Assembly (NCBI RefSeq): GCF_005405125.1 | Contig: NZ_BJDL01000013.1 | Coordinates: forward strand, 52,078-116,077 | DNA length: 64,000 nucleotides | Reading direction: 5' to 3' | Source: Lactiplantibacillus songbeiensis | Lineage (GTDB): Bacteria; Bacillota; Bacilli; Lactobacillales; Lactobacillaceae | Shown here: piece by piece, positions 37,232 to 45,265 of the stretch | Layout: each line of letters starts with the position of its first letter | Position numbering within the stretch: the first letter of the stretch is position 1 | Position numbers and translations under genes: made by a program | Notes under the pieces: model-generated | Seen by the model: only the letters and a program-made list of their open reading frames with translations | Told to the model about the DNA's origin: nothing | Database searches by the model: none

Positions 37232-37525
37232 ATGGAATTTACAGTGACCCCCCGACGTGCACTGATCGTGTACTTGCATTCAATGAAACAAGTGCGCCAG
37301 CTAAAGCGTTTTGGGACGATTCAATATCAATCACGTAAAATGCATTATGTGGTGCTTTATTTGGATGAAACACAAGTCCAACCAGCGACCGCCAAATTAA
37401 AAAAGTTGAATTTTGTCCGGCGGGTTGAACCATCTTATCGGCCGGATGTTGATATGAACTTTGGTGAACGAGTTGACCGCGGGTTTTTTAAACCGCAAAA
37501 CGATGAAGACGAGGATGATGATTAA
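37232..37525 (+). CDS. ylbG: YlbG family protein (UPF0298)
   Basis: 97 aa with ribosome site AAAGAGGTGG. UPF0298 pattern: RRALIVYLHSMKQVRQLKRFG, MHYVVLYLDE and the end VRRVEPSYRPD(V)DMNF, then an acidic C-terminal tail (DEDEDDD). A small cytosolic protein of unknown biochemical role. It heads the conserved ylbG-rsmD-coaD-ylbL order known from Bacillus, which supports the call. Confidence 0.9.
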   Translation: MEFTVTPRRALIVYLHSMKQVRQLKRFGTIQYQSRKMHYVVLYLDETQVQPATAKLKKLNFVRRVEPSYRPDVDMNFGERVDRGFFKPQNDEDEDDD

Positions 37526-37541
37526 AGTTGGTGATTAACGG

Positions 37542-38111
37542 ATGCGAATTGTAGCAGGTGATTTTGGTGGTCGACGGTTAAAAGCCGTTCCTGGCATGCA
37601 GACACGACCGACCACGGATAAGGTCAAAGAAGCGTTATTTAATATTATTGGCCCCTATTTTGATGGCGGCCAGTCGCTAGATATGTTTGCGGGTAGCGGT
37701 GGTCTCAGTATCGAGGCAGTTTCGCGAGGCATTGACCGGGCTGTTTTGATTGATCGGCAGTACCAAGCCATTAAGACGATTCAAGACAATGTAGCCGTGA
37801 CCAAAGCCGCTGATCGCTTTGAGATTATCAAAGGCGATGCGCAACGGACATTGGAACGGCTAGCCATGCAGCAGGAACGCTTTGATATGGTCTTTTTAGA
37901 TCCACCCTATGCGAAGCAAAAAATTGTTGCGGATATTTTAAAGTGTCAGGAATTAGGACTACTAAATGCTGATTGTCGAGTGATCTGCGAAACTGATGCC
38001 AACGCCCAGTTACCTGATGATATTCCGGGCTTTAAATTAATTCGACGCCAGACTTATGGGATTACGTATTTGACGATTTATCAGAAATTAGAGGCAGGTG
38101 CATTAGCATGA
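37542..38111 (+). CDS. rsmD: 16S rRNA guanine-N2 methyltransferase RsmD
   Basis: 189 aa. SAM-dependent methyltransferase that modifies G966 of 16S rRNA. N-terminal MRIVAGDFGGRRLKAVPG and RPTTDKVKEALFNII are typical, followed by SAM motif I (LDMFAGSGGLSIEAVSRG) and the catalytic motif IV FLDPPYAK. The stop overlaps the coaD start by 4 bp (ATGA). It is 16 bp after ylbG in the same operon. Confidence 0.95.
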   Translation: MRIVAGDFGGRRLKAVPGMQTRPTTDKVKEALFNIIGPYFDGGQSLDMFAGSGGLSIEAVSRGIDRAVLIDRQYQAIKTIQDNVAVTKAADRFEIIKGDAQRTLERLAMQQERFDMVFLDPPYAKQKIVADILKCQELGLLNADCRVICETDANAQLPDDIPGFKLIRRQTYGITYLTIYQKLEAGALA

Positions 38112-38599
38112 CGATTGCAGTTTTTCCCGGTAGCTTTGATCCTGTGACACGCGGTCATTTGGATCTCATTCGCCGAGCGAGTCGGCTAGTTGACCATCTA
38201 ATTGTGGCTGTCATGGTTAACACTAATAAACGCCCGTTATTTACGATGGCTGAAAAAGAAGCTTTAGTCCGTCATGAAATTGCGGACCTCAAAAACGTGG
38301 AAGTCAAAGCTGCAACTGGGTTAACCGTGGATTTTATGGCGCAAGAACACGCGACCGTATTGATTCGCGGTCTGCGTAATGAACAAGACTTTGGTTACGA
38401 ACGTGATATTGCGTGGATGAACCAGTCACTAAACGATTCGATTGAAACGGTCTGTTTGCTGGCACGGCCACCATATGCTTATTTTTCATCGAGTTTAATT
38501 AAAGAAGTGGCCAAGATGGGGGCCGACGTAAGTGAATACGTGCCCGACGCTGTTGCTGCCGAGCTGAACCGGCGTTTGCAGGATAGTGCGCATGAATAA
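38108..38599 (+). CDS. coaD: Phosphopantetheine adenylyltransferase
   Basis: 163 aa. It adenylates 4'-phosphopantetheine to dephospho-CoA, the penultimate step of CoA synthesis. The nucleotidyltransferase motif FPGSFDPVTRGHLDLI (with T/H-x-G-H) is at residues 5-20, and the conserved VLIRGLRNEQDFGYE and YFSSSLIKEVA at the C-terminal side. Overlaps rsmD by 4 bp and the following protease gene by 8 bp, so the three are translationally coupled. Confidence 0.96.
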   Translation: MTIAVFPGSFDPVTRGHLDLIRRASRLVDHLIVAVMVNTNKRPLFTMAEKEALVRHEIADLKNVEVKAATGLTVDFMAQEHATVLIRGLRNEQDFGYERDIAWMNQSLNDSIETVCLLARPPYAYFSSSLIKEVAKMGADVSEYVPDAVAAELNRRLQDSAHE

Positions 38600-39638
38600 G
38601 TGGCGGGACTTTTTGCGGCGTTATTGGGTTGGTCTGCTAACTGTCATCCTAATTTTGGCGTTATTTTTCATCCCGTTACCGTATTATATTGAAGGTCCAG
38701 GTAGCGCTAATAATTTAAAGGCCTTTGTGACGGTTAAGGGGCATCCCGACCATCACAGTGGCAAATTCATGTTGACATCAGTCTTAACAGCGCCGGCGCG
38801 ACCGATAACATGGTTGTATGCCGAACTTAATCCGCATTATTCGGTCGTTAGTGCTGCTGAAATGACGGATAATCAAGACGATGCAACTTATAATAAAGTG
38901 CAAACTTTTTATATGCAAAGTGCGATTAATGAAGCGATTGCGACTGCTTATCGAGCGGCCAAAGCCAGCTATCATAAGACTTATCGCGGTATTTATGTGT
39001 TAGATGTTCAGTCACAGTCCAAGTTTCATTCAGCAATTAAAGTTGGCGACACAATTACGAAAATTAATGGTCGCCATTTTAGTAACGCTGCTGGGTATCA
39101 GACTTATATCGCGAAGCAAGGAATTGGTCAAAAGGTAACGGTTACGTATCAGCATAATCACACGACTAAAAAAGTGACCGCCCCACTGATCAAGCTTAGT
39201 ACGCACCGTGCTGGAATTGGGATAACCTTGACTGATAATGTTAAAGTGACAACTAAGATTCCGGTCAAAGTTGATCCTGGCGAGATCGGTGGACCATCAG
39301 CTGGTTTGATGTTTAGTTTACAGATTTATCAACAATTGACGGCCCAAAACTTACGCCACGGTCGCAAGATTGCTGGTACTGGTACGATTGCCGCTGATGG
39401 GTCAGTCGGTGAAATTGGTGGGATCGATAAAAAGATTATTGCGGCTAAAAAAGCCGGCGCAACGATCTTCTTTGCACCGTATGTGAAACCGACCAAAGCG
39501 CTATTAGCGTTAGAAGAACAGCACCAAACGAACTACCAGTTGGCAAAAGCGACAGCTAAAAAATATGCGCCTACGATGCAAGTCGTCCCAGTGACAACGT
39601 TCAAGCAAGCTGTCCATTACTTAGAAACTCACAAATAA
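38592..39638 (+). CDS. ylbL: Membrane PDZ-Lon (S16) protease YlbL/SepM-like
   Basis: 348 aa from ATG 38592, inside the end of coaD. One N-terminal membrane helix (about 10-30), an extracytoplasmic PDZ domain (about 130-205; ISVKVGDTITKINGRHF-like region) and a Lon-type serine/lysine protease domain with Ser in GEIGGPSAGLMF and Lys in GGIDKKIIAAKKAGA. Family members process secreted peptides (SepM cuts competence pheromone in streptococci) or clear membrane substrates. Location just before the comE genes is suggestive but is also seen in species without that link. Confidence 0.93.
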   Translation: MNKWRDFLRRYWVGLLTVILILALFFIPLPYYIEGPGSANNLKAFVTVKGHPDHHSGKFMLTSVLTAPARPITWLYAELNPHYSVVSAAEMTDNQDDATYNKVQTFYMQSAINEAIATAYRAAKASYHKTYRGIYVLDVQSQSKFHSAIKVGDTITKINGRHFSNAAGYQTYIAKQGIGQKVTVTYQHNHTTKKVTAPLIKLSTHRAGIGITLTDNVKVTTKIPVKVDPGEIGGPSAGLMFSLQIYQQLTAQNLRHGRKIAGTGTIAADGSVGEIGGIDKKIIAAKKAGATIFFAPYVKPTKALLALEEQHQTNYQLAKATAKKYAPTMQVVPVTTFKQAVHYLETHK

Positions 39639-39651
39639 ATAACATTTTTTG

Positions 39652-39693
39652 ATAACCGCCTGCGTACTTAGAAGTATAAGGGAGGTTATTTTT
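39652..39693 (+). promoter_or_regulatory. Terminator-like hairpin overlapping the comEA ribosome site
   Basis: ATAACCGCC (39652-39660) pairs with GGAGGTTAT (39681-39689) with one mismatch. An inner TACTT/AAGTA stem follows, and a T-run closes the unit. The right arm is the comEA Shine-Dalgarno. It could end the ylbL transcript and also hide the comEA ribosome site in read-through RNA. Confidence 0.6.
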
Positions 39694-39694
39694 G

Positions 39695-40429
39695 ATGGAA
39701 AAAATTTTGATGAGTTGGTTGGCCCAACATCGGCGCCTAGCTGTAATCATCGTGGTAGGTTTGTTAGGCGTCTTGAGCTTGGGATTAGGACTAAGTTTAG
39801 CCTTGCATCGATCGTCGGCACCCGCTGATCCCGCATTGGCAAGTAGTCAAGTGGTCGCTACAAGCAGTCCCTTGGCCACGCATACAACCAATCGTGCAGT
39901 TGCTAGTTCAAAAAGCAGCAACGCGACTAAAGGCCCGATGTATGTCGATGTTAAAGGCGCGGTCAATCATCCGGGTGTCTATGAGGTTAGTGAGCGAATG
40001 CGGGTGGCAGACGTCATTGCGTTAGCGAAAGGCTTACGTCCAAAAGCAGATCGTGTCCAATTGAATCTGGCAGAGAAAGTCACGGATCAACAAGTGATCT
40101 ATGTGCCCGTGAAAGGGGAAAAGCCGCCAGTGATGAGCAATCATCATAGTACGGGGGTGGCGACAACCAAGTCCGCTACACCTAACAGCACGAATCAGTC
40201 CACGGCTGGTTCCGCTAGTAGTCAGACAGCCAATGAGGACCCAATTAACCTGAATACGGCCAATGTCACGGAATTACAAAAGTTAGCCGGTGTGGGTCAA
40301 AAAAAGGCCGAAAAGATTATTGAGTATCGTGAGACACACGATGGGTTCAAGTCGGTCGATGATTTAAAACAAGTTTCTGGAATTGGTGATAAGACGTTAG
40401 CCAAATTTCGAAACCAGTTAACGGTCTAG
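39695..40429 (+). CDS. comEA: Competence DNA receptor ComEA
   Basis: 244 aa from ATG 39695 (GGGAGG ribosome site). One N-terminal membrane helix (about 15-36), a Ser/Thr-rich spacer, a SLBB domain (about 85-145; MYVDVKGAVNHPGVYE...MRVADVIALA), a second linker, and a C-terminal double helix-hairpin-helix DNA-binding domain (about 183-244; INLNTANVTELQKLAGVGQKKAEKIIEYR-type). It binds incoming double-stranded DNA outside the cell and passes it to ComEC. Start of the comEA-comEB-comEC group. Confidence 0.95.
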   Translation: MEKILMSWLAQHRRLAVIIVVGLLGVLSLGLGLSLALHRSSAPADPALASSQVVATSSPLATHTTNRAVASSKSSNATKGPMYVDVKGAVNHPGVYEVSERMRVADVIALAKGLRPKADRVQLNLAEKVTDQQVIYVPVKGEKPPVMSNHHSTGVATTKSATPNSTNQSTAGSASSQTANEDPINLNTANVTELQKLAGVGQKKAEKIIEYRETHDGFKSVDDLKQVSGIGDKTLAKFRNQLTV

Positions 40430-40482
40430 TCGGATGGGCAGCAATTTGGTATACTACGGCTATTGAAAGCGAGGCAAAATTA

Positions 40483-40968
40483 ATGAAAGATCAACGAATT
40501 CCATGGGATCAATATTTTATGATGCAGGCGGTATTGCTGTCGACTCGCAGTACGTGTGAACGGTTATCAGTTGGGGCGACGATTGTTCGCGACAAACGGA
40601 TTATCGCGGGTGGCTATAATGGGTCCGTTTCGGGTGATGTGCACTGTATCGATGAGGGTTGCTACTTAGTTGATGGTCATTGTATGCGGACGATTCACGC
40701 GGAAATGAACGCAATTTTACAATGTGCCAAGTTCGGCGCTGCCACAGATGGCGCTGAAATCTATGTCACTGATTTTCCATGTTTGCAATGCACAAAAATG
40801 TTGCTGCAAGCTGGGATCACGAAGATTCATTATTTGCGTAACTATCATAATGATGATTACGCGATGGCCTTGATTAAACGAAAAAATGTAACGTTACAGC
40901 AAGTTGAATTTGACCAGACTGATTTGGATAAATTAGGTCTTGATCAAATTTTATTAAACCGCAACTAG
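40483..40968 (+). CDS. comEB: dCMP deaminase family protein ComEB
   Basis: 161 aa. Zinc-dependent deaminase: HAEMN (zinc His and catalytic Glu) and PCLQC (two zinc Cys), plus an extra metal-binding Cys/His set (CERLSVGA, HCIDEGCYLVDGHC) seen in dCMP deaminases. It would make dUMP from dCMP. The comEB gene lies between comEA and comEC in many Firmicutes but is not needed for DNA uptake. Its stop is directly followed by the comEC GTG start. Confidence 0.93.
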   Translation: MKDQRIPWDQYFMMQAVLLSTRSTCERLSVGATIVRDKRIIAGGYNGSVSGDVHCIDEGCYLVDGHCMRTIHAEMNAILQCAKFGAATDGAEIYVTDFPCLQCTKMLLQAGITKIHYLRNYHNDDYAMALIKRKNVTLQQVEFDQTDLDKLGLDQILLNRN

Positions 40969-43248
40969 GTGCCAAAGCTATTCTTTGCCGCCATTGCGTG
41001 CGGATTATTGAGTAGTTGGCTGATTGGACAACAGTGGATCGCAGCAGGGTTGCTAGGTGTATGGCTGATTCGGGGGTGGCGCTTAAAAGCACCGCCCGTT
41101 TTTTGGCTCATGATTGGCCTCGTTAGTGTGATGGCCATATGGTTGAGTTGGCAGAATCGGCAATTTCAAGTTAGTCGCCAAGCTAGTCCGCAAACCGGCA
41201 CGTATACGGTGACTGTTCAACCAGATCAAATTCAAGTCAAGGGCAATCAATATCAACTTGTGGGTACGAGTCGTGAGGGGGCTGTGATTGCCTATGGTCG
41301 TTTAACTTCACCAGCAGCCCAGCAACAACTATTGGCACTACGACAACGAACACGTTGGCAAGTGACCGGTGAACTGAGTCCGGTACCACCGCCGACCAAT
41401 CCTGGTCAATTTGATGCGCCAAGTTATTATCGTGGTCAGGGAATTTGGCGACAATTAACGATTCAATCGGTGGCTAAGGTCATACCGGCGCCGCGAACCG
41501 GTTGGCAAGGTGGTATCGATCAACTACATGGGTGGCGTCGGTCGTTTGAGATAGCGACACGCCGGTTACCGCCGACAGTCCAGTTGTATGCGGTCAGTTT
41601 ATTAATTGGTATGCGACCCAGTGCTTTTCGTGAACAAATGACGGGGGTTCAGCAATTAGGATTGCTCCATTTGTTTAGTTTGTCAGGAATGCACGTTATT
41701 TTACTGATGGGGTTATTACGGTGGCTACTGTTACGGTGCCGGTTGAGTCCGGTAGCAGTGGACTACTGGTTATTGGGACTATTACCACTTTATCTTATTT
41801 TGGGTGGTGGCGCTGACAGCTTGCAACGGGCAGTGATTACGGCCTGGTTGCCAATTGTGTGGCGGTTAATTACGGGTCGGACCCAGGGAGCTTTAGCCGG
41901 GTGGAGTTGTGCGTTGCTAATTGGTATCTGGCTGAATCCGTTAGTTTTATTGCAACTCGGTGGGCAACTTAGCTATGGTTTGGCTTTATTGTTAATCTTA
42001 GCGCCCGATTGGCCGGCCTGGCGCTTAGGACTATGGGTGCAACTGATTAGTTTACCGGTGATTCTCGCAGCAACAGCGCAATGGCATTTATTCACTTTAG
42101 GCATTAATTTATTAGTCGCGCCGTTATTCAGCTGGGTTTTATTACCTTTAACGTTGATTGGCACGTCCTTGGGGTTAGTTTGGCCACCGATTGCACAGTT
42201 GTGCGAACTGGGCCTGGCTAATTTTCAGCAAGTTATTAATGGTGTCGCGACTTTACCAGGGTTATTAACGATCGGTCAACCACCCGCCAGTTTGAGCTGG
42301 GGCTTGGGATTGATGACGTTATGGTTATTGCGTCGACCAACGCAACGGTTACGCCGTCGTTTGGCATTGGCCTATGCGGCGGTCGGTCTGATCATTCACT
42401 TTCCCTTAACTGGAACGGTTCAATTTATTGATATTGGCCAGGGGGATTCGATCTTATTACGCCAGCCCTTTAATCGCCAGGTCAGTTTGATTGATACGGG
42501 TGGCCGCCTAAAGTTTCCCATGCCGGCTTGGGCACAATCGTCGCCAGCTCGGCCACGGGTGACGACGATTACCGTGGCTTATTTGCATCAATTAGGGATT
42601 AGTCATTTAGATACGGTTTACTTGTCGCATAAAGATGTTGATCACATTGGCGATTTGGGGACGTTACTGACTTTAATGCGGGTAAACCGCCTGGTGGTTC
42701 CGGCCGGCATGGCTAAGCTACCCAAGTTTCAAAAGTTAGTGGCTCCGGCTCGCTGGCGACCACAAATTATTGAGGCAGTGGCCGGTCAAACGTTTGCAGA
42801 TGGTTTGACGGCGGTCCATCCTTTTCAAGCGGGTAAAGCGGAAAATGAAGATTCCTTGGTCCTGACCGGTCGTTTTGGAAAGCAACGCTTTATGTTCACG
42901 GGTGATTTAGACCGGGCTGGCGAGCGGGCGATCGTTCAACGCTACCCGCAGTTAAAAGTAGATGTGTTAAAATTAGGACATCACGGTAGTAAGACCGCCT
43001 CGGATCCTCAAGTCTTACAACAATTGGGGGTTCGTCGGGGCATTATTTCGGCTGGTCGGCATAATCGGTATGGTCATCCGAATGCGGAGACGTTAGCCAC
43101 GTTGCGGCAGCAACGAATTTTGACGTATTCAACGGCGCAACAAGGGATGATCACGTATCGCTATGGCGGCTGGTCAGTACCGACTTGGACGACTTTTTTG
43201 AAGGAAGGTAATTTATATCAACGCGCAAGCAGCACTCAAAGCCATTAA
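40969..43248 (+). CDS. comEC: DNA uptake channel ComEC
   Basis: 759 aa from a GTG start abutting the comEB stop. N-terminal OB-like extracellular region (about 60-180), a competence domain with many membrane helices (about 200-480; HLFSLSGMHVILL), and a C-terminal metallo-beta-lactamase domain (about 485-740; IDIGQGDSILLR, SHKDVDHIGD, FTGDLDRAGE, LGHHGSKTASDP) proposed to degrade the non-transported strand. All motifs are intact, so the gene looks functional. The end overlaps the start region of holA. Confidence 0.95.
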   Translation: MPKLFFAAIACGLLSSWLIGQQWIAAGLLGVWLIRGWRLKAPPVFWLMIGLVSVMAIWLSWQNRQFQVSRQASPQTGTYTVTVQPDQIQVKGNQYQLVGTSREGAVIAYGRLTSPAAQQQLLALRQRTRWQVTGELSPVPPPTNPGQFDAPSYYRGQGIWRQLTIQSVAKVIPAPRTGWQGGIDQLHGWRRSFEIATRRLPPTVQLYAVSLLIGMRPSAFREQMTGVQQLGLLHLFSLSGMHVILLMGLLRWLLLRCRLSPVAVDYWLLGLLPLYLILGGGADSLQRAVITAWLPIVWRLITGRTQGALAGWSCALLIGIWLNPLVLLQLGGQLSYGLALLLILAPDWPAWRLGLWVQLISLPVILAATAQWHLFTLGINLLVAPLFSWVLLPLTLIGTSLGLVWPPIAQLCELGLANFQQVINGVATLPGLLTIGQPPASLSWGLGLMTLWLLRRPTQRLRRRLALAYAAVGLIIHFPLTGTVQFIDIGQGDSILLRQPFNRQVSLIDTGGRLKFPMPAWAQSSPARPRVTTITVAYLHQLGISHLDTVYLSHKDVDHIGDLGTLLTLMRVNRLVVPAGMAKLPKFQKLVAPARWRPQIIEAVAGQTFADGLTAVHPFQAGKAENEDSLVLTGRFGKQRFMFTGDLDRAGERAIVQRYPQLKVDVLKLGHHGSKTASDPQVLQQLGVRRGIISAGRHNRYGHPNAETLATLRQQRILTYSTAQQGMITYRYGGWSVPTWTTFLKEGNLYQRASSTQSH

Positions 43249-44257
43249 GGGCGGACAATTAGCGTCAATCTACGTTATTTTAGGGACGGTTGACTATTTG
43301 GCTGATCAATTAAAGCAGCAATTACTGCAGGTGATTCCAGCTGAAGAACGAACGATGAATGTCGGCAGCTATGATATGGAATCGACACCCGTGGCAGTTG
43401 CTTTAGATGATGCCATGTCGGCACCGTTTTTTGGTGAACGGCGATTAGTTTTTATTAATCATCCGTATTTTTTAACGGGTGAGACTAAAAAAAATAAACT
43501 TGACCATGATTTAGACGCGTTGCAAACTTATTTTGAGCATCCAGAGCCAGATACGATTCTAGTTCTAATGGTGCCGTATGAGAAACTGGATGCGCGTAAG
43601 AAATTGGTTAAAACATTAAAAAAACAAGCCACGATGGTTGAAGTTAATCAAGTCTCAGAACGAGAGACGCAAGCTTATGTTCAAGCAGCCTTGCAAGCAA
43701 AACAAATCACCATTGCTCCGGATGCGTTTCAAGAGTTGATGGGACGGACAGATGGTCAATTAGGCTTAATTATGGCACAGCTGCCTAAATTGATGATTTA
43801 TGCCGCTCAGTCACAACGTATCGATTTGCCGGCGGTGGATGCCCTGGTGACGCGGTCATTGACACAAAATGTGTTTAATTTGGTAACGGATGTGTTACGA
43901 TATCAGACGCAATCGGCTGTTGAGTTGTATCATGATCTGGTAACGGCTCAAGAAGCGCCATTAAAGATCAATGCAATTTTGCTAGGACAGTTTCGATTGT
44001 TGTTGCAGGTCAAGATTTTAGAACGGGCGGGTTATAGTCAAGGTAGCTTAGCCAGTACGCTTAAAGTGCATCCGTATCGTGTTAAGTTGGCGATGCAAAC
44101 GGTGCGGCAGTTTAAGCAACCAGCTTTACGAGCGGCTTATTTAGGCTTACTCCAGACTGAGGTTCAAATGAAGACAACCCAACGTGATCCAGAATTATTG
44201 TTTGAATTATTTATGGTTCAGTTTGTCAATGACCGTCAACGTGGCATCTCAGCTTAA
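43211..44257 (+). CDS. holA: DNA polymerase III delta subunit, apparently with a non-canonical start
   Basis: About 348 aa if started at ATT 43211; ATC 43217 is the alternative. It opens the sliding clamp in the clamp-loader complex. The conserved N-terminus (ALKAIKGGQLASIYVILGTVDYL) is encoded upstream of the first usual start (TTG 43298), but from the in-frame stop TGA 43199-43201 to that TTG there is no ATG, GTG or TTG. AAGGAAGG at 43201-43208 is a good ribosome site for ATT or ATC. The remaining length and helices fit HolA. The frame overlaps the end of comEC by 38 bp. An assembly error in the start codon is possible. Confidence 0.82.
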   Translation: MYINAQAALKAIKGGQLASIYVILGTVDYLADQLKQQLLQVIPAEERTMNVGSYDMESTPVAVALDDAMSAPFFGERRLVFINHPYFLTGETKKNKLDHDLDALQTYFEHPEPDTILVLMVPYEKLDARKKLVKTLKKQATMVEVNQVSERETQAYVQAALQAKQITIAPDAFQELMGRTDGQLGLIMAQLPKLMIYAAQSQRIDLPAVDALVTRSLTQNVFNLVTDVLRYQTQSAVELYHDLVTAQEAPLKINAILLGQFRLLLQVKILERAGYSQGSLASTLKVHPYRVKLAMQTVRQFKQPALRAAYLGLLQTEVQMKTTQRDPELLFELFMVQFVNDRQRGISA

Positions 44258-44271
44258 GTTAAATGGGACAT

Positions 44272-44318
44272 AAAAAAATAACCGCTCAGAAATTTAATTT
44301 CTGAGCGGTTATTTTTTT
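44272..44318. terminator. Bidirectional terminator between holA and rpsT
   Basis: A very strong palindrome: A-run, ATAACCGCTCAGAAATT and its complement, then a T-run. It serves holA (+) and probably rpsT (-). Confidence 0.93.
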
Positions 44319-44380
44319 ACGGTTGGAATCAAAACAACAAAAAAACTCCTAAGCCAAGGCTTAAGAGTTCGGAATGCACA

Positions 44381-44635
44381 TTACTTAGCGTAACGAGCAG
44401 CCATTCGTGACTTGTCACGAGCAGCCTTGTTACGTTTGATAAGGCCTTTAGAAGCTGCTTTGTCAACAGCACTAGTAGCTGCTAAGTATAAAGCATCGAC
44501 GTTTTCAGCGCCGGCAGTTTTAGCATTTTCGAATTTTTTAACGGCAGTCCGCATTGCACTCATTTGTGCAGTGTTCCGAACATTAGCTTTATTGTTTGTT
44601 TTCACGCGTTCAATAGCGGATTTGATAATTGGCAT
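44381..44635 (-). CDS. rpsT: 30S ribosomal protein S20
   Basis: 84 aa from ATG 44635 (ribosome site GGAGGTG); a longer frame extends upstream without support. Lys/Ala-rich helical bundle protein: [18 protein letters not shown] at the start, [11 protein letters not shown] in the middle and a basic [16 protein letters not shown] end. It binds 16S rRNA in early 30S assembly. Convergent with holA and divergent from rpsO, the usual Firmicute order. Confidence 0.97.
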   Translation of the reverse strand: MPIIKSAIERVKTNNKANVRNTAQMSAMRTAVKKFENAKTAGAENVDALYLAATSAVDKAASKGLIKRNKAARDKSRMAARYAK

Positions 44636-44739
44636 CAGATTCACCTCCATCATTTTTTCAACAAATGCTATTATACATAAGCCCCGGCTCGAATGCAACA
44701 GTTATGTGTAAAGTAATTTATCTTGATATGTATTCTAGC

Positions 44740-44768
44740 TTGCTTTTTAGTGATGACTTTGCTAGACT
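44740..44768 (+). promoter_or_regulatory. Promoter of rpsO
   Basis: TTGCTT (44740-44745), a 17-bp spacer and TAGACT (44763-44768), giving a leader of roughly 85 nt. Confidence 0.55.
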
Positions 44769-44808
44769 GTATCAAGTGTTCAGCAACCCTTTACTTAGTT
44801 TATCGAGG

Positions 44809-44854
44809 ACCACCAACGATTTACTCAGTTTAGGGCAATTAAACGAAAGGTGGT
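44809..44854 (+). promoter_or_regulatory. rpsO leader stem hiding the ribosome site
   Basis: ACCACC (44809-44814) can pair with GGTGGT (44849-44854), which is the Shine-Dalgarno of rpsO (AAGGTGG). S15 is known to bind its own leader and repress translation in several bacteria. The pairing is seen here; S15 binding is inferred. Confidence 0.5.
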
Positions 44855-44862
44855 TGACACAC

Positions 44863-45132
44863 ATGGCAATTTCACGCGAAAAGAAGACAGAGCTTATTAC
44901 TAAATATGCTCGTCACGAAGGCGATACTGGTTCAGTTGAAGTTCAAGTTGCGGTTTTAACTGAAGACATCAACAAATTAAACGAACATTTACGTGTTCAC
45001 AAGAAGGATTTTCATTCACAACGTGGGTTGATGAAGAAAATTGGTCATCGTCGTAACTTGTTAGCATACTTACGTAAGGAAGATGTTAACCGTTACCGCG
45101 ATTTGATCCAAGCTTTGGGTCTTCGTCGTTAA
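44863..45132 (+). CDS. rpsO: 30S ribosomal protein S15
   Basis: 89 aa from ATG 44863 with AAGGTGG 9 nt upstream; a longer in-frame extension from 44629 is not coding. Classic S15: [30 protein letters not shown], then [25 protein letters not shown] and [13 protein letters not shown]. It binds the three-way junction of 16S rRNA and nucleates the platform. Monocistronic, followed by a terminator. Confidence 0.98.
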   Translation: MAISREKKTELITKYARHEGDTGSVEVQVAVLTEDINKLNEHLRVHKKDFHSQRGLMKKIGHRRNLLAYLRKEDVNRYRDLIQALGLRR

Positions 45133-45146
45133 TATTGATTTTGAGA

Positions 45147-45171
45147 AAGCTGCCAGCTGGCGGCTTTTTTT
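45147..45171 (+). terminator. Intrinsic terminator after rpsO
   Basis: AAGCTGCC/GGCGGCTT stem with AGCT loop and a T-run. Confidence 0.87.
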
Positions 45172-45265
45172 ATACCCTCATATCGATGTAAACAATACTA
45201 AATCTATACATAAAATTTACAGCTTTCAAACGTTTGTTCGGTATGCTTAACTCATTAACGAATGA

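Noticed and set aside
44629..44862. Long N-terminal extension of rpsO
   Set aside because: S15 is a standard 89-aa protein starting at ATG 44863 with its own ribosome site; the extension overlaps the rpsT start and the leader.
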